From contig MU001501.1 in assembly GCA_010093485.1 (NCBI GenBank), positions 1,381,052 through 1,445,051 of the forward strand: a DNA stretch of 64,000 nucleotides. Reading direction: 5' to 3'. The notes below the pieces were generated by a model that was not told the origin of the DNA, ran no database searches, and saw nothing but the letters and a program-made list of their open reading frames with translations. The stretch's first letter is position 1, and each line of letters opens with the position of its first letter. The translations under genes were made by a program, and so were the position numbers. Shown one piece after another: positions 35,911 to 46,965 of the stretch. The stretch is from Karstenula rhodostoma CBS 690.94. Taxonomy: Eukaryota; Ascomycota; Dothideomycetes; Pleosporales; Didymosphaeriaceae.

Positions 35911-37631
35911 CATGGGCAACTTGGGTGCTGATTGGAAATATACCATCTTCAATCAGACAAGACATCCTGAACCAATAGGTGACGACGGGCGGCATGCAAC
36001 GACGGAGCGACCAATAGGCGTGTTCGGGGATTTGCTGATGCCTCGGTTCATGCACCCCAGCTCGATTCCCGCCTCCGCAACTCGTCTGCAGCCAATCGGC
36101 CGAGGCCCATCCCATCCCATGGTCTGTAGAATAATCATACCCGTCCCCTTTGCTACCACCATGCCGCACGCCACACTAACCCGCGAGCTTCCATCGGCTT
36201 GGAAGAAAGGCGCGGGAGTTGGTGTAGGCGCACGAGTTTTGTGCGGGCGAAGGCGCGCGGGGGGTTCCAGGATGGGAATATGGCGGGAATGTGTGCATGG
36301 TTAGTTTGACGGCGGGTGTGCAGTGGATGGCTTGGATGGACGGGGTTCAAGGAGGAGGTGGTGAGGGAGGGAGGGAGGTGTTGGCGGGGCGGAAGAAGAC
36401 ATGTCTGGCGATTACCGAGGCGCTCAGAACATGGCACGAAGACGGCAAGCTACCTCAACACCACTCGCTCAATACGGGTTCTCGCGTGCTGCTACACGCC
36501 AAAGCATTGCACGCGCTTGACACGACTCGAACAGGCAACGTTGCAGCCAGCGAGAGGCGCGCCGCGTGTGCTAGACAAGTGCCGGTATCGGTACACAGCA
36601 AGCGTGACACAGACGACTTGGTCTCAATCATGGCATGAAAGGACAAGTCGAGCTAGCGCGCCAGGACAACATTGCAGTACCGCCATCAGGACGCGATCAA
36701 GCCACGGCAGCACCACGCACGTCTCCAAGGGGCGTGGAGTGAGAGCGTCTATGCACGCTCTGGGCGAGATGGGCGCCAATTCGTCGCTGTTGCTGCTTCT
36801 GGAATGGACACGGCGCCTGCCAGGCGGACCACGTGTTACGATGCGTGCAGTAGCTTCGGGATGGCGGCAAAGGCGCAGAGGTGGCATTGTGGGTTGCAGA
36901 GTGTCGAGGGTAGAGGGAGCGAAGGTGCAGCGATGGGAGGGGGGTTGAGCAGCGAGGGCTACGTGGCACAGCCAAGGTGCCTTGGTCAGGACGCGAAAAG
37001 TCCCTTGATTGATGACCATGTTCCTGCAGCATGACCATGCAGGGCCCGTGTCGGCGTATCGAAGACGATGGAAGCGGAGGGTTTACAGCGGACGCCTTAG
37101 TCATTTGCTATGGCACACACGACCACGACCACGGCCGAGCCAGGGCCGAGCATCATGTGCTTCGCAGCGCCGTGATGGCCGCGGCTCTAGCGGATGGCGG
37201 GTGGCGGGTGCAGAGGGCAGAGGGCAGACTGATGCTGGCTGTCCGGCGCCAGTGATTGGCATCCTTGATCCATCCAGTGTCCACGCATGCGCCCGAGCCG
37301 GTACGAGGCGAGGCGTTGAGGAGCCCTGAACTCGCCCAGCGACCAAGCACCAGCGGCGCGTGCGTACGTGCGCCGGGCCAGCCTTCTTTATAAGACGGAC
37401 ACGCCGCCTTGCAGGAGAGAAGCCGCTGCTTCGGACACCCGGTAGACTACATCACCCCTTCACCCTCCACCCCCCATCTGCCCTCTGCTAGCACCACCGC
37501 AACCACACCGACCAGGTCACGAGGACAAAGAGCTAGCCCCGTCTCCGCCACCCGTTATCCGCCATCCGCAGTCGGCCAACGTCAACGCCCACGTCAAGAC
37601 CCTCCCGGCGCCACCTGCACACCCACACACC
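35911..37631. other. Long intergenic region, 1.7 kb
   Basis: GC-rich, with many overlapping open frames on both strands but no introns, motifs or consistent frame. G-rich patches such as GGAGGGAGGGAGG occur near 36360. It includes the upstream region of the AN1/Ubl gene, with a CT/CA-rich leader just before 37632. No gene called. Confidence 0.55.
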
Positions 37632-38265
37632 ATGATGCGCCGCTCAAGCAGCATCTCGAGCATCAGCTCGCAGGCCTCGGACGACGAGACCATGCAGATC
37701 TTCGTCAAGAACGTCTCCGGCACATCCAGTACGTCCCTCGCCGGCCTGGCCGCCTGGTTCCGACCATCGGAACCACGCTTTCCGCCCCTCACCCTGACAG
37801 CACGCCTGCCACCCCATCGCAACACCGCACCCTACTAACACACGCCCAGCAATCCCGCTCACGCTGCCCTCGTCAACCTCAATATCCACCCTCTCCACGC
37901 TCCTCGCCCTCCGCCACAACCTCCCCGAAACCGACCTGCGCCTCGTGCACGCCGGCAAGCACCTCACCGCGCCCCGCGAAACCCTCTCCAGCCTCGCCCT
38001 CCCGCCCAACACAGTCCTGCACATGGCGCTGCCCCTCCGCGGCGGGATGCCGCCCAAGAAGATCCGGTGCTCCTTCAAAGAGTGCAAGGACGCGGCGCAG
38101 CGCATCGTGGGCGACTGCGGCTTCTGCTCTGGCCACTTCTGCGGGAAGCACCGCCTGCTCGAGGACCACAAGTGCGAGGGCCTCGAGGACTGCAAAAAGG
38201 AGAGCCACGAGCGGAACGCGACGAAGCTGAATAGCGAGCGGACTGTGGCTATTAAGGGGGTTTGA
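37632..38265 (+). CDS. AN1-type zinc finger protein with N-terminal ubiquitin-like domain
   Basis: Two exons, 37632-37728 and 37850-38265, with a 121-base intron (GTACGT, CTACTAAC branch, CAG), give 170 residues. After a Ser-rich start comes a ubiquitin-like domain opening MQIFVKNVSGT (from residue 21) and continuing LPSSTSISTLSTLLALRH...LVHAGKHL to about residue 95. An AN1 finger follows at about residues 106-148: CSFKECKDAAQRIVGDCGFC, SGHFCGKHR, H, C. Proteins of this layout are linked to proteotoxic stress and the Cdc48/proteasome system. Here the diglycine sits at RGG before MPPKK, so cleavage like that of a ubiquitin fusion is conceivable but unproven. Confidence 0.88.
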
Positions 38266-39154
38266 TTATTCCGTGGCGTGGTAGAGGGGGCGGATCTAGA
38301 CGAGCGTGGGAGGCGATGGAGAGAGTGTGTTTGGGGGTATAGAGCGTATTTGGGCATGATGTGCTCGGAATCTGTGAGCGAGGGGAAGGGCGTTTGGCAT
38401 ATTTTGGGATAATCGGGCATCTGGTTTTGATCAAGGCACGGTGCATGGCGTTATGGCAGCGGACTAGCTCTTGGACGGGCTACTTTCTATGAACATGTAC
38501 TACTTCATGCATTGCATTTCCGAATATTGCGTTCCGCCGCAACAAATGCTTGAGCACATGACTGCCGTGCGAGACGGCGGTCGATCACAATCTTTTCGGC
38601 ATCCACATGTGGCCCTAACGTACGTACGCCTCATCATCTACTAGTCAAGGGGACTATACTGATTGTGGCAGGCAGCGCCTCATACTGTCCCCCGCTTTAT
38701 TGACTTACTCGCCCTTGTAGTGATCATATACAATTACGGTAGGTAAGGTAACGGACGCTTCTTCTGCACAACACGTGGTTCTCATCTCCGCCGCTACGTC
38801 TCTTACGGAGAATGAGGTCCACGCACGTGATGGGATGAGTAGGTGAATGATCTCTGTAGGTTTACAAGCTTTTCCCCAACGAAGAAGAAAGCGATAAGTC
38901 TCACAAGAAAAAACAATCCATATCTTCACGCAGAGAGATGCTCAAACCGTCTCTCACAAACGGTCGGCAAACAGCTCTTCTCCTCTCTCGACGTGTGCGT
39001 GACGAAGAGGTGTAGTGAGTTAGTCAAGCAATCTCTCACTGCCTCGACCCTCACCTCAAGCCCTATGCCACTCCCCCCTCTATATAACCCCGCCCCCGCT
39101 TCTCCTTCTCCTTCTCCCTCTCCACCACCGTCCCCATCCCCAATCCCATCAACA
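38266..39154. other. Intergenic region
   Basis: About 890 bases with no supported gene. The last 100 bases are CT/CCA-rich (CCTTCTCCTTCTCC-type) and include a TATATAA at about 39080, a plausible core promoter for the gene at 39155. Confidence 0.5.
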
Positions 39155-39755
39155 ATGCTAAACGACAACCAACTCATGACCGCCCTAGCCCTCAACACAG
39201 GACACATCCCCCCCGCCACCAGCCCCCTGCAAACCCCCTCCACCGTAACCGCCCTCCTCGAACTCAAAAACCTCGTCCTCGCAAACGCCCGCATCCTCTA
39301 CGGCAGCGAGGCGCGCAAGTTCTTCGGTCCGTCCACCTCCCCCCACCCCCGCGCCCCGCATACAAAGGGTCGAGTCTCCTCTAACGAAAAAAGCAGACTT
39401 CGTAACCGCCCGCACCCCCACGGGCAAATACACCTGCGTCCTCGTCTGCTCGCTCGACGGGCACACGCGGATTCTACGCAAGGAAACGCAGGCCTGTGCG
39501 CTGGAGGCTGCGAGGGCGCTGGCGGATGGGTTGGTCGCTGATACGGGGGAGTTATTCGGTTTCGTCGCCCCTTTCTTTCTCTTTTCCGTTTTTTTCGGTC
39601 GCGCTGACGTGGTGGGATAGCCAAAGCAGACGTCGGTGACCAGCTGCACGGACAGCAGGGGTTCCGCGGGGAGGATGGGAAGTTTGAGATCGATGGGTAC
39701 AAGGGGGTGAGGAGGTTTGCGGGGCCGTTGGATGATACGGGGACGTTGAGGGGGG
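39155..39755 (+). CDS. Small conserved-looking protein, 3' end lost in assembly gap
   Basis: Three exons can be joined in phase: 39155-39326, 39397-39558 and 39621 into the gap at 39756. The introns are 70 and 62 bases, with CTAAC or CTGAC branch sites. About 156 residues are visible: an N-terminal helical part (MLNDNQLMTALALN, then LLELKNLVLANARILYGSEARKFF), a strand-rich part (GKYTCVLVCSLDGH, ALEAARALADGL), and a Gly/Asp-rich part (DGYKGVRRFAGPLDDTG). I do not recognise the family. After the gap a stop in the possible frame comes within about 45 bases, so few residues are missing. Confidence 0.6.
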
Positions 39756-39837
39756 NNNNNNNNNNNNNNNNNNNNNNNNNNNNNNNNNNNNNNNNNNNNN
39801 NNNNNNNNNNNNNNNNNNNNNNNNNNNNNNNNNNNNN
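39756..39837. other. Assembly gap (82 N)
   Basis: 82 N bordered by G-rich sequence (GAGGGGG on the left, GGAATTGGGGTGGGG on the right), suggesting a G-run or short repeat that failed to assemble. It interrupts the 3' end of the gene at 39155. Confidence 0.95.
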
Positions 39838-40325
39838 GGAATTGGGGTGGGGATGGGGAAAAAGAGGATTGGGGGTTGAGCGTGTGAGGGGATCTTTTCG
39901 AGAATTTTGCTGAGGTGCTGGGGATGGTTTGTCCCTTGGGAGGAAGGTGTCTTTCCACTCGAGGCGATGAGCCCAGAGCGGTACTTGATACCGCATGCCG
40001 CGTCTTTAGGGTTCGCTCGTGGGAAACGTGGGATACCATAGCACTGTAGCACACACCATGAGGTAAATACGCTCATAGTCCAGTCGTCCTGACCACGGTG
40101 CTTCTCGGTAGATCGAACGCTTTTCTTTGCCTGTCTTTGGAATGCATACTAGGCTCTTTCTTTGAGTAGGGGATAAACGACGCGACCGACTTGAAAAGAA
40201 GCATCAGCTCTCTAGATCCCCATTGAGCAGAAACCGTGGCAAATAATTACAATCATACACCAAACCTCCCACCCCCAGAGTCGAACTCCCCACCCCACCG
40301 GCTCCCCACCCCCTTCCCCGCCCGC
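39838..40325. other. Intergenic region after the gap
   Basis: Holds at most the last codons of the gapped gene, then the convergent 3' region of the minus-strand gene at 40326-40775. No other feature. Confidence 0.5.
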
Positions 40326-40775
40326 CTAATCCTTCCACAAATCCTCCTGCGTCTTCTTCAACAGATCCTCCATCGCCTGGTTCAAATTCAACTTAACCGC
40401 GCTCTTCACAAGCACCTTACTGTCGACATCGCACTTGCCGCCGGGCTTCGGATTCTCCTCGTACCCGACTAGCAGCGCCTTGTACTGCGCCTGCCCGCGC
40501 ACGCGGCTCGTCGTTACGACGTCGTAGGTGCGCGGCCGTCCGCTGATGGAGCGCCCGTGGGAGAATTGTACGTTTGCTGGGGGTGTGGGTGAGTAGGGTG
40601 GTTGTGGGTGTTGGATGGGGCGTGGTGTGGTGTGGTGTGACGTCATTTGGTATGTAGAGACCAGGGCAAGCGGAAAGGCGGCTTACGTACATAAGATGAG
40701 GGCTTTGAGGTGGAAGAAGACGTCGAGGGTTTCTTTTGGGGATTGGTTTGGTTTGGCGACGGAGGTGGAGGACAT
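40326..40775 (-). CDS. Small protein of unknown function
   Basis: Minus strand, exon 1 40691-40775 and exon 2 40326-40576, with a 114-base intron (GTACGT...CAG) joining in phase to give 111 residues. The start reads MSSTSVAKPNQSPKETLDVF. The middle has a basic SHGRSISGRPRTYDVVTTSR stretch and the C-terminus is an amphipathic charged helix ending LLKKTQEDLWKD. No signal peptide, membrane segment or known motif. Its small size and conserved splice signals suggest a real, poorly characterised fungal gene. Confidence 0.6.
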
Positions 40776-41555
40776 GGTGGCGGTGTGTGTGTCTATGGTG
40801 GTGGGAGAGGAGTGAGGAGGGATGCGCGTGCGTGCGTGGAGAGGTCGAAGGCGGATGCTTGCGGAGAGGACATGACGCAAGATGGTGATGATGGGCTTTA
40901 TTGCGGGAATCCTGTTTGGTGGTTGCGAGGCGCCGGGGTGGCGGGTGGGTGGTGAGGTTGAGGGGAGGCTGGAATGTTTCAGGGTACGGTGGTATCAGGG
41001 CGTTGGGCGACGGACTAACGAAATAAGGTTTAGGTGGGCGGTGGGTATACGTTGCATGTGTAGGTGCGGTTGGTGTGAGGTAGAAGCTCTCTTTGTATTT
41101 TGTGTTGGTGGAATCGTCCAGGTATCCTCGTTCCCGCGCAGGTTGCTGAAAATCTGGAGTTTTACAGTCGCAATATGGCACGAACGCTAGAAAGGATACT
41201 CGTGAGCAGGCAGCATACACCTATGCGGTGCGCCTTCCATTGCGCTTGGAACAATTGCTTTCTTTTTCCATGACGCGGTTCCAGACAAAGCCGACTCTTG
41301 TCGCAATCCTCCGCTCAGTCTTTTCAGCGATAAGTGCTGAAGGAAACCTATTTCAATACCATGCTCCCAACTCAAACCCTCGCATTCCTGGGAGTCTAAA
41401 TACGTGTTGGGGCCTCAAAGAAGTTCCACAAAGGTCTGTTTGCAGGACGGAGGGGCTGTACCTGGGACTCTCTTGGATATAGTTAGCCGGTGCAAAGCAT
41501 ATCCTGGAAGGGTGTCATTGCTTACGCATAGCGATCGCACAAGTACTAGTCATCT
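40776..41555. other. Intergenic region
   Basis: Includes the G/T-rich upstream region of the small minus-strand gene and the 3' side of the BTB gene. Open frames present are not supported. Confidence 0.5.
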
Positions 41556-42248
41556 TTACTCGACCTTCTCGTGGTAATCCTGCAACTTGTGCCATGGGGA
41601 GTGGTCGTTAGGTACGGAGATTTCCCTGAGCCTCGTCATAGCTTTGAGAATGTCCAACAATGCTTCACGGGGATATTCGTCGTATTCCACCGGCCAACTA
41701 TTGTCATTGGCGTGAGCCCCCCAAACACAGAGGTCGGTGAGAAGGCGTCGCGCGGACGACTCTGGGGGCGTACCCTCGTAGATCGTGCATATTGCGGCAG
41801 CACCAGGGAAATAGTCATCGGCCATATTTGCGATTGTATCCAGGAGATCGTTCTTGAGCTTTGAGTCCATGAGACGTTCACCAACGACGTATAGATTGGC
41901 CAGGAGAATATGGTCGCTCTCATCATCTAGATTGTCGCCGCCAGTGCAAGGAATCGTACCCAGGTAAAGCCAGTGAATGTATGCCTGGAAGAGCTCCGGC
42001 TCGATGAAGCTGATGGTGACTGTATGGCTCTTGTCGCGGAGAGCGTCCCACTCTGGCTTGGTGGCCGCTTGGAAGAACTTGGAGGAGTGTCGCAGCAGAT
42101 CGCGCGGGACCCAGAACTCAATCGGCTTGATTTCCTTCCCCTCTCCGACTCGGTCGTCTTGCTCGGCATGGTATTTGACGATGACCCTGATCACGGGACC
42201 GCTGAATCTATGCTCGGTCAGCTGCAGCACAGATCCGAGGTTGTGCAT
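41556..42248 (-). CDS. BTB/POZ domain protein
   Basis: Single minus-strand exon of 230 residues, ATG at 42248. The BTB fold core is visible: VIRVIVKYHAEQ, FWVPRDLLRHSSKFFQAA, SFIEPELFQAYIHWLYLGTI, then DHILLANLYVVGERLMDSKLKNDLLDTI (residues about 18-150). This matches the short ascomycete BTB proteins with no second domain; in general BTB domains mediate dimerisation or cullin-3 binding. The role is unknown. The start lies only about 110 bases from the AT-rich block, yet the frame is free of stops, so it has escaped RIP. An upstream exon, cut by the transposon border, cannot be ruled out. Confidence 0.75.
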   Translation of the reverse strand: MHNLGSVLQLTEHRFSGPVIRVIVKYHAEQDDRVGEGKEIKPIEFWVPRDLLRHSSKFFQAATKPEWDALRDKSHTVTISFIEPELFQAYIHWLYLGTIPCTGGDNLDDESDHILLANLYVVGERLMDSKLKNDLLDTIANMADDYFPGAAAICTIYEGTPPESSARRLLTDLCVWGAHANDNSWPVEYDEYPREALLDILKAMTRLREISVPNDHSPWHKLQDYHEKVE

Positions 42249-42356
42249 GTCTGCAGAAATGCATGGGCAGAGTCCGTAGCTGGAGGTGTTGGTTTCAGAA
42301 TCACGTACTGCTTGGCCTGATCACGTGGAACTATCCAAGTAATCATTAGCATATAG

Positions 42357-42830
42357 GCTAGCGTTAGTCAGTCACCTTTTTATTTATTTATTTAGAATCC
42401 TTATTTAGCTAAGTTAAGTTTATTTAATTACTATCTTTCTCTAGAACTAGTTAAGATCTATTAAAAGCTACTAATTATAGCTAGATACTAGTTAACTATA
42501 TTATAATTCTTATTACCTTATTCTATTATTAATATAATACTAAGCTCCTATATTTAGTATTTTATAATTAAATATTATATACTTTTATTACTATTATTAA
42601 ATACTAATTATATATAACTACTATTTCTATTTTTTATTTTTTATTTTTTACCCTTTATATATCGCCCTATAGGCTCTATATTTAGGACTTAAAATAGGAC
42701 TTAAAACTCTTTTACTATTACTATTACTATTATTTATACCTATACTACTATACTATATAAAATCTTTTATATTTAATAAATACTTATTTTATTATTTATT
42801 ACTTTTATTATAAACTTTTTATTATAATTA
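42357..42830 (-). mobile_element. 3' end of an unclassified transposable element (truncated copy)
   Basis: About 470 bases are the reverse complement of about 62820-63308, the right end of a 1.33-kb insertion. Both copies end at GCTAGC / ACTAGT with transition differences only. The copy is cut off on its inner side near 42830. It forms the border between the island and the AT block. Confidence 0.65.
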
Positions 42831-44477
42831 TAGGAGAATATAATAAGGAATTAATAAGAAATAGTATAATTAGAGATAAGACTAATACTAAGAAATAAAG
42901 AATTAGTAATAATAATTAAAAAGACTAAGTACTAATATTATATAATAATATCTAGTAGATATAAGGATTTAGTAGAATAATCTAATTATATAATAATATC
43001 TAATAAGAAATAATATCTATAAAGATAATAAATATTCTAGAAATAATATCCTTAAAGTAGAATAATAAAATACTAGAAGAATAAAATAACTAATATATAG
43101 TTAATAACTTTTTTTAATTAGTTTTTATTTTTTATAATTAATTTTTATACTTAAATTAAAGTATTTTATTTATATATAAATATTTAGTTTTCTTTTAGTA
43201 TTATTATATTATATTTTATTATAATATAGAATTATTATTCTATTTTATAATTACCTTAAACTATATTTTATTTTTTAAATAATTCTTAAGGTATAGACCT
43301 AGATTAGGTATATAGGAAACCCCTTATAATACTTTAATTACTTAAGGATTTAAGTTAGTATAGTACTATATATACCTACTAGTTTAGAAAATATAAGTAG
43401 AAGTATAACCTCTAGACTAATAAATAGTCTAGCTACTCTCTTAGCTAAATAAGTAGAAAAGATTAAATAGTTAAAAGTATAATTAGCTATAATTCTAGAA
43501 TAGGCCCTAGTACTAATAGTAAAATATCTAAAAAGAGTTAACTTTAAAATTCTAGAACTCTATAATAGAGAAATAAAAACTAACCTTAAAACCTTCCTAA
43601 TAAATATAAAACTATACTATAGATATAATAATAATATATTTTAAAATAATTAAACTAAGATTCTAGTTACTATAATATATATAATAAAAAGGGTAATAGA
43701 ATAGATATACCCCTTTATTAAGGACTTCCTAGCTTAAGAAATAAAGCTAGAGAAGTAAAATAAAGAAACTACTAAGATATTTAAGTTTTAGAAAAAATTT
43801 AAAAAATAAATTAAGATTATATTTAGAGAAGTAAATAAGAAATAATAAGTAAAATAACTTATTTAATATATTAAATAAATAGAATTAGCTAGTAAATACT
43901 TTACTACTTTCTAATAACTCTAGGCTAAAATTAATTAAAATAATATTCTACTCTAGATAGTCTACTATAATAACTTAAAGAAGCTAGTTAAAAATAAATT
44001 ACTCTATTATAATAAGCCTAATAGTCTAGAAGCCTTAATTAAACTAATAATATAAATTAACTATTAACTAAATAAATACTAAATAAAAAAAAAAAAATCT
44101 ACTAAACTAGTATTTAGACTAAGGGCTAATATAAGGAAATAATATTATAAGTAAAGAAACTATAATAAAAATATAATTATAAAAGATAAAATCTATAAAT
44201 AAAAAAAATAAACTTTATAATAAAAAAAATAAAATAAAATTTAATAATAATATTTTAAAGATAAGGCTTATCTAAACTATAGAGAAAAGAAATATTTTAA
44301 AACTAAATACCCTTTTAAAAAGTTCTAAGATAAGTAAGTCTAGATAATATAAATAGCTATAGTAATACTATAGTCTAGAATCCCTATTTTACTAAGGGAG
44401 GATAATATAGAAAATAACTCTAATTCCTTAGAAATACTAGAAGAAGTCTAGAAAATAACTAATAAAAAAGATATATA

Positions 44478-45105
44478 TATTATAGAGATTTACTATAAGG
44501 TAGGGTAACTTAATAAAGTAGGGGGGATAAAAAGGCGCGTTATACTTTTACTAATATACGAATAAAGGGGGTAAAAAAGATATTACTAATTAAATTCTAT
44601 AAAACCTATATTAGATCTATAGAAGTAATAAATACTTTATACTATTATATAATTATAAAATTAGAATTATAAATATAAATACTAATAGAATATACTATTA
44701 AATAGAAAAATAATAAGAAAGTATCTAAATATTTATATAGTAAATCTAAATTAATAATAATTACTTTAAGATTAAATAGTAATACTATAACTATAATAGT
44801 TATAAATATTATAAAAATAAAAAAACTAGTATAATAAAGGCCCCTAGATAACTAAACTATAAAAAACTTTTATAAAAAAATTATTTAGAAGTATAATACT
44901 ATATCTATATTATAGAGATTTACTATAAGGTAGGGTAACTTAATAAAGTAGGGGGGATAAAAAGGCGCGTTATACTTTACTAATATATAAATAAAGGGGG
45001 ACTAAAAAAGTAGCTAAGGCGCGCCTAGCGTCTATATATAGGCTAACTAAAAAGGGTATAGTACCAAGCTAGCTAAAACGGGCTTAGCGCGTACCCGCTT
45101 AATAT
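44478..45105 (+). repeat. Two direct copies of a GC-richer segment inside gypsy gag-pol
   Basis: 44478-44571 and 44918-45105 share TATTATAGAGATTTACTATA and GGCGCGTTATACTTT. The second copy extends through GGCGCGCC and GCGCGTACCCGC. The same 5' sequence starts the insertion at 61981. The CpG-containing words have survived although CpA has not. Confidence 0.7.
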
Positions 45106-46450
45106 ATATATAAAATTAAATAGTACTATTATAATTATCTAGAATAATATCTAGATTATCTAAGTAAAAAAGAGGTAATTATCTAGAATAAGGATAATAA
45201 GAATTATATAAGAATATACTTCTTTAAATATATAATTACTAGATACTTAAAATATTAAAATAAGGTTAATAAAGAAGAAATTATAAAAGTAATATAGATA
45301 GAATAATACTAGAAATATATAATCTAGAACTATTCTAAAAACCTCTAAGTATATTAAAAATAGCTAAGAAAGTAAACTATAGAAGCTAGTAATAGTATAA
45401 TATTAAAAAACTAGAATATTACTAAATACTAAATTAAGTTAGTAAGAGTATTTTATAGGCTTAGTAGGTATCTAAAAATAGTAGGGTTATAAAACTTTAA
45501 ATAAAAAAATAAATTATAATTAGAGGATTTTAAATAAAAGTATTAATAGACTCTAGTATAACTAGATATCTAATCTTATTTTAAATAGTAAAAAAATATA
45601 ACTTACTATATTAGAATAAAGAGAAGTCTATCTAGTTAGAAATAATAAATAGAATATTTTTCTAAAAGTATAATAAAGACTAGTTATACCTTAAAATATT
45701 ATTATTACTAATAGGTATTAAAGGATTTAAAAGCTAATATAGTTTTACTATAATAGATATAAGAAGTCTAGAAACTATAATAGACTATAATTAGTTATTA
45801 AAGAATAATCTAAATATTAACTAGAAAAGTTAAATAATATATAGCTAAGAATTAATACTATAGATTACTAGTATAAAGTACTTATAGAAAGTAAAGCTAT
45901 AGGCCCTAAATATTTTAACTAAGTAGGCTATATAATAATAGACTAAGGAAATTTTAATTACTAAAATTATTAGGGTCCTTAAGAAGAATCTAGAATAAGT
46001 ATAAATTATATAGATATAATACTTAGATTTTTAAATAATAAAAAAGCTATTAACTATTCTACTAGAATATAAAAAGTATATAGAACTTTTTAAAGAAATT
46101 AAAAAAGAAAAACTATTAGAATACTAGGAATAAAATTATAAAATATTTTTAAAACTAGATATAAAACTATAACTAGAATAGCTAAAACTAATATTAGTAA
46201 ACTAAAAAAAAAAAAGTATAGAAGTATTTATAAAAGAATCTAGAATAGAAGTATATTTAGAAAAGTTATAGTTCTATAACCTTTTTAATTCTATAGATAT
46301 CTAAAAAGAATAATAAGTTATAATTTTATATAGATTATAAATAGCTAAATAATACTACTATTAAAAACTAGTATCTATTACCTTTAATTATAAAGCTTAT
46401 AAATTAACTATAGAGAACTAAGTAGTTTATAAAATTTAATATATATAATA

Positions 46451-46696
46451 TATAAGGGTTAATTTAACCTAAGGTTAAATCCCCTTATAGAATATTTATC
46501 TATTTTTAAGCTTAGACCTTATCTAGTAGCCTATATATAGATTAGTTAGTAAATTTTAAATATCTAGTATATAGAAAGTCCCTCCCTAAAACCCTCTCTA
46601 TTTTAGTATTTTAAGTTTAGTCTTAATTTATATAGTTTCTTCTATTTATTTAATTCTAAGAGTATTTACCTTATTTAGCTATATTCTAGTTTTATA
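46451..46696 (+). repeat. 5' LTR of the complete gypsy element
   Basis: 246 bases, starts TATAAGGGTTAATTTAACCT and ends near TTTTATA. Differences from the partner at 61550-61795 are transitions only, as far as I aligned them. Confidence 0.92.
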
Positions 46697-46808
46697 TTAA
46701 ACTTAAAATCTCTTCTTTTAGCTAGAGATTAGTAATTATAATATCTACTTTTAGCTCTTTAGATATAGAAAGGTCTACTAAAATTTTAAAATTTTTCTTT
46801 AAATTAAC

Positions 46809-46965
46809 TATTAAGGCGCTAGAATATCCTCTAAAGTCCTTATTAAAGGCTAGCTATTAAGGTACTAGAATATCTTCTAAAGTCCTTATTAAAGGCTAGC
46901 TATTAAGGTACTAGAATATTCTTTAAAATTCTTATTAAAGGCTAGCTATTAAAGTACTAGAATAT
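46809..46965 (+). repeat. 46-bp tandem repeat, about 3.5 copies
   Basis: Unit contains CTATTAAGGTACTAGAATAT and CCTTATTAAAGGCTAG. Same array as at 2337-2500 in the reverse-oriented copy, so part of the element's leader. Confidence 0.85.

Noticed and set aside
36316..36948. 210-codon plus-strand frame in the 1.7-kb intergenic region
   Set aside because: No motif, overlapping frames on the other strand of similar length, GC-rich composition; a chance frame.
37409..38230. 273-codon plus frame overlapping the AN1 gene
   Set aside because: It reads through the intron of the AN1/Ubl gene in another frame and is Ser/Arg/Pro-rich, typical of a GC-rich shadow frame.
13586..42356. tRNA, rRNA or other RNA genes
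   Set aside because: I looked for cloverleaf-like and conserved rRNA stretches by eye and saw none. A covariance-model search would be decisive.
46809..46965. Regular 46-bp repeats that might suggest a CRISPR-like array
   Set aside because: Repeats are contiguous with no unique spacers, and the array recurs at the same place in the other copy of the retrotransposon.
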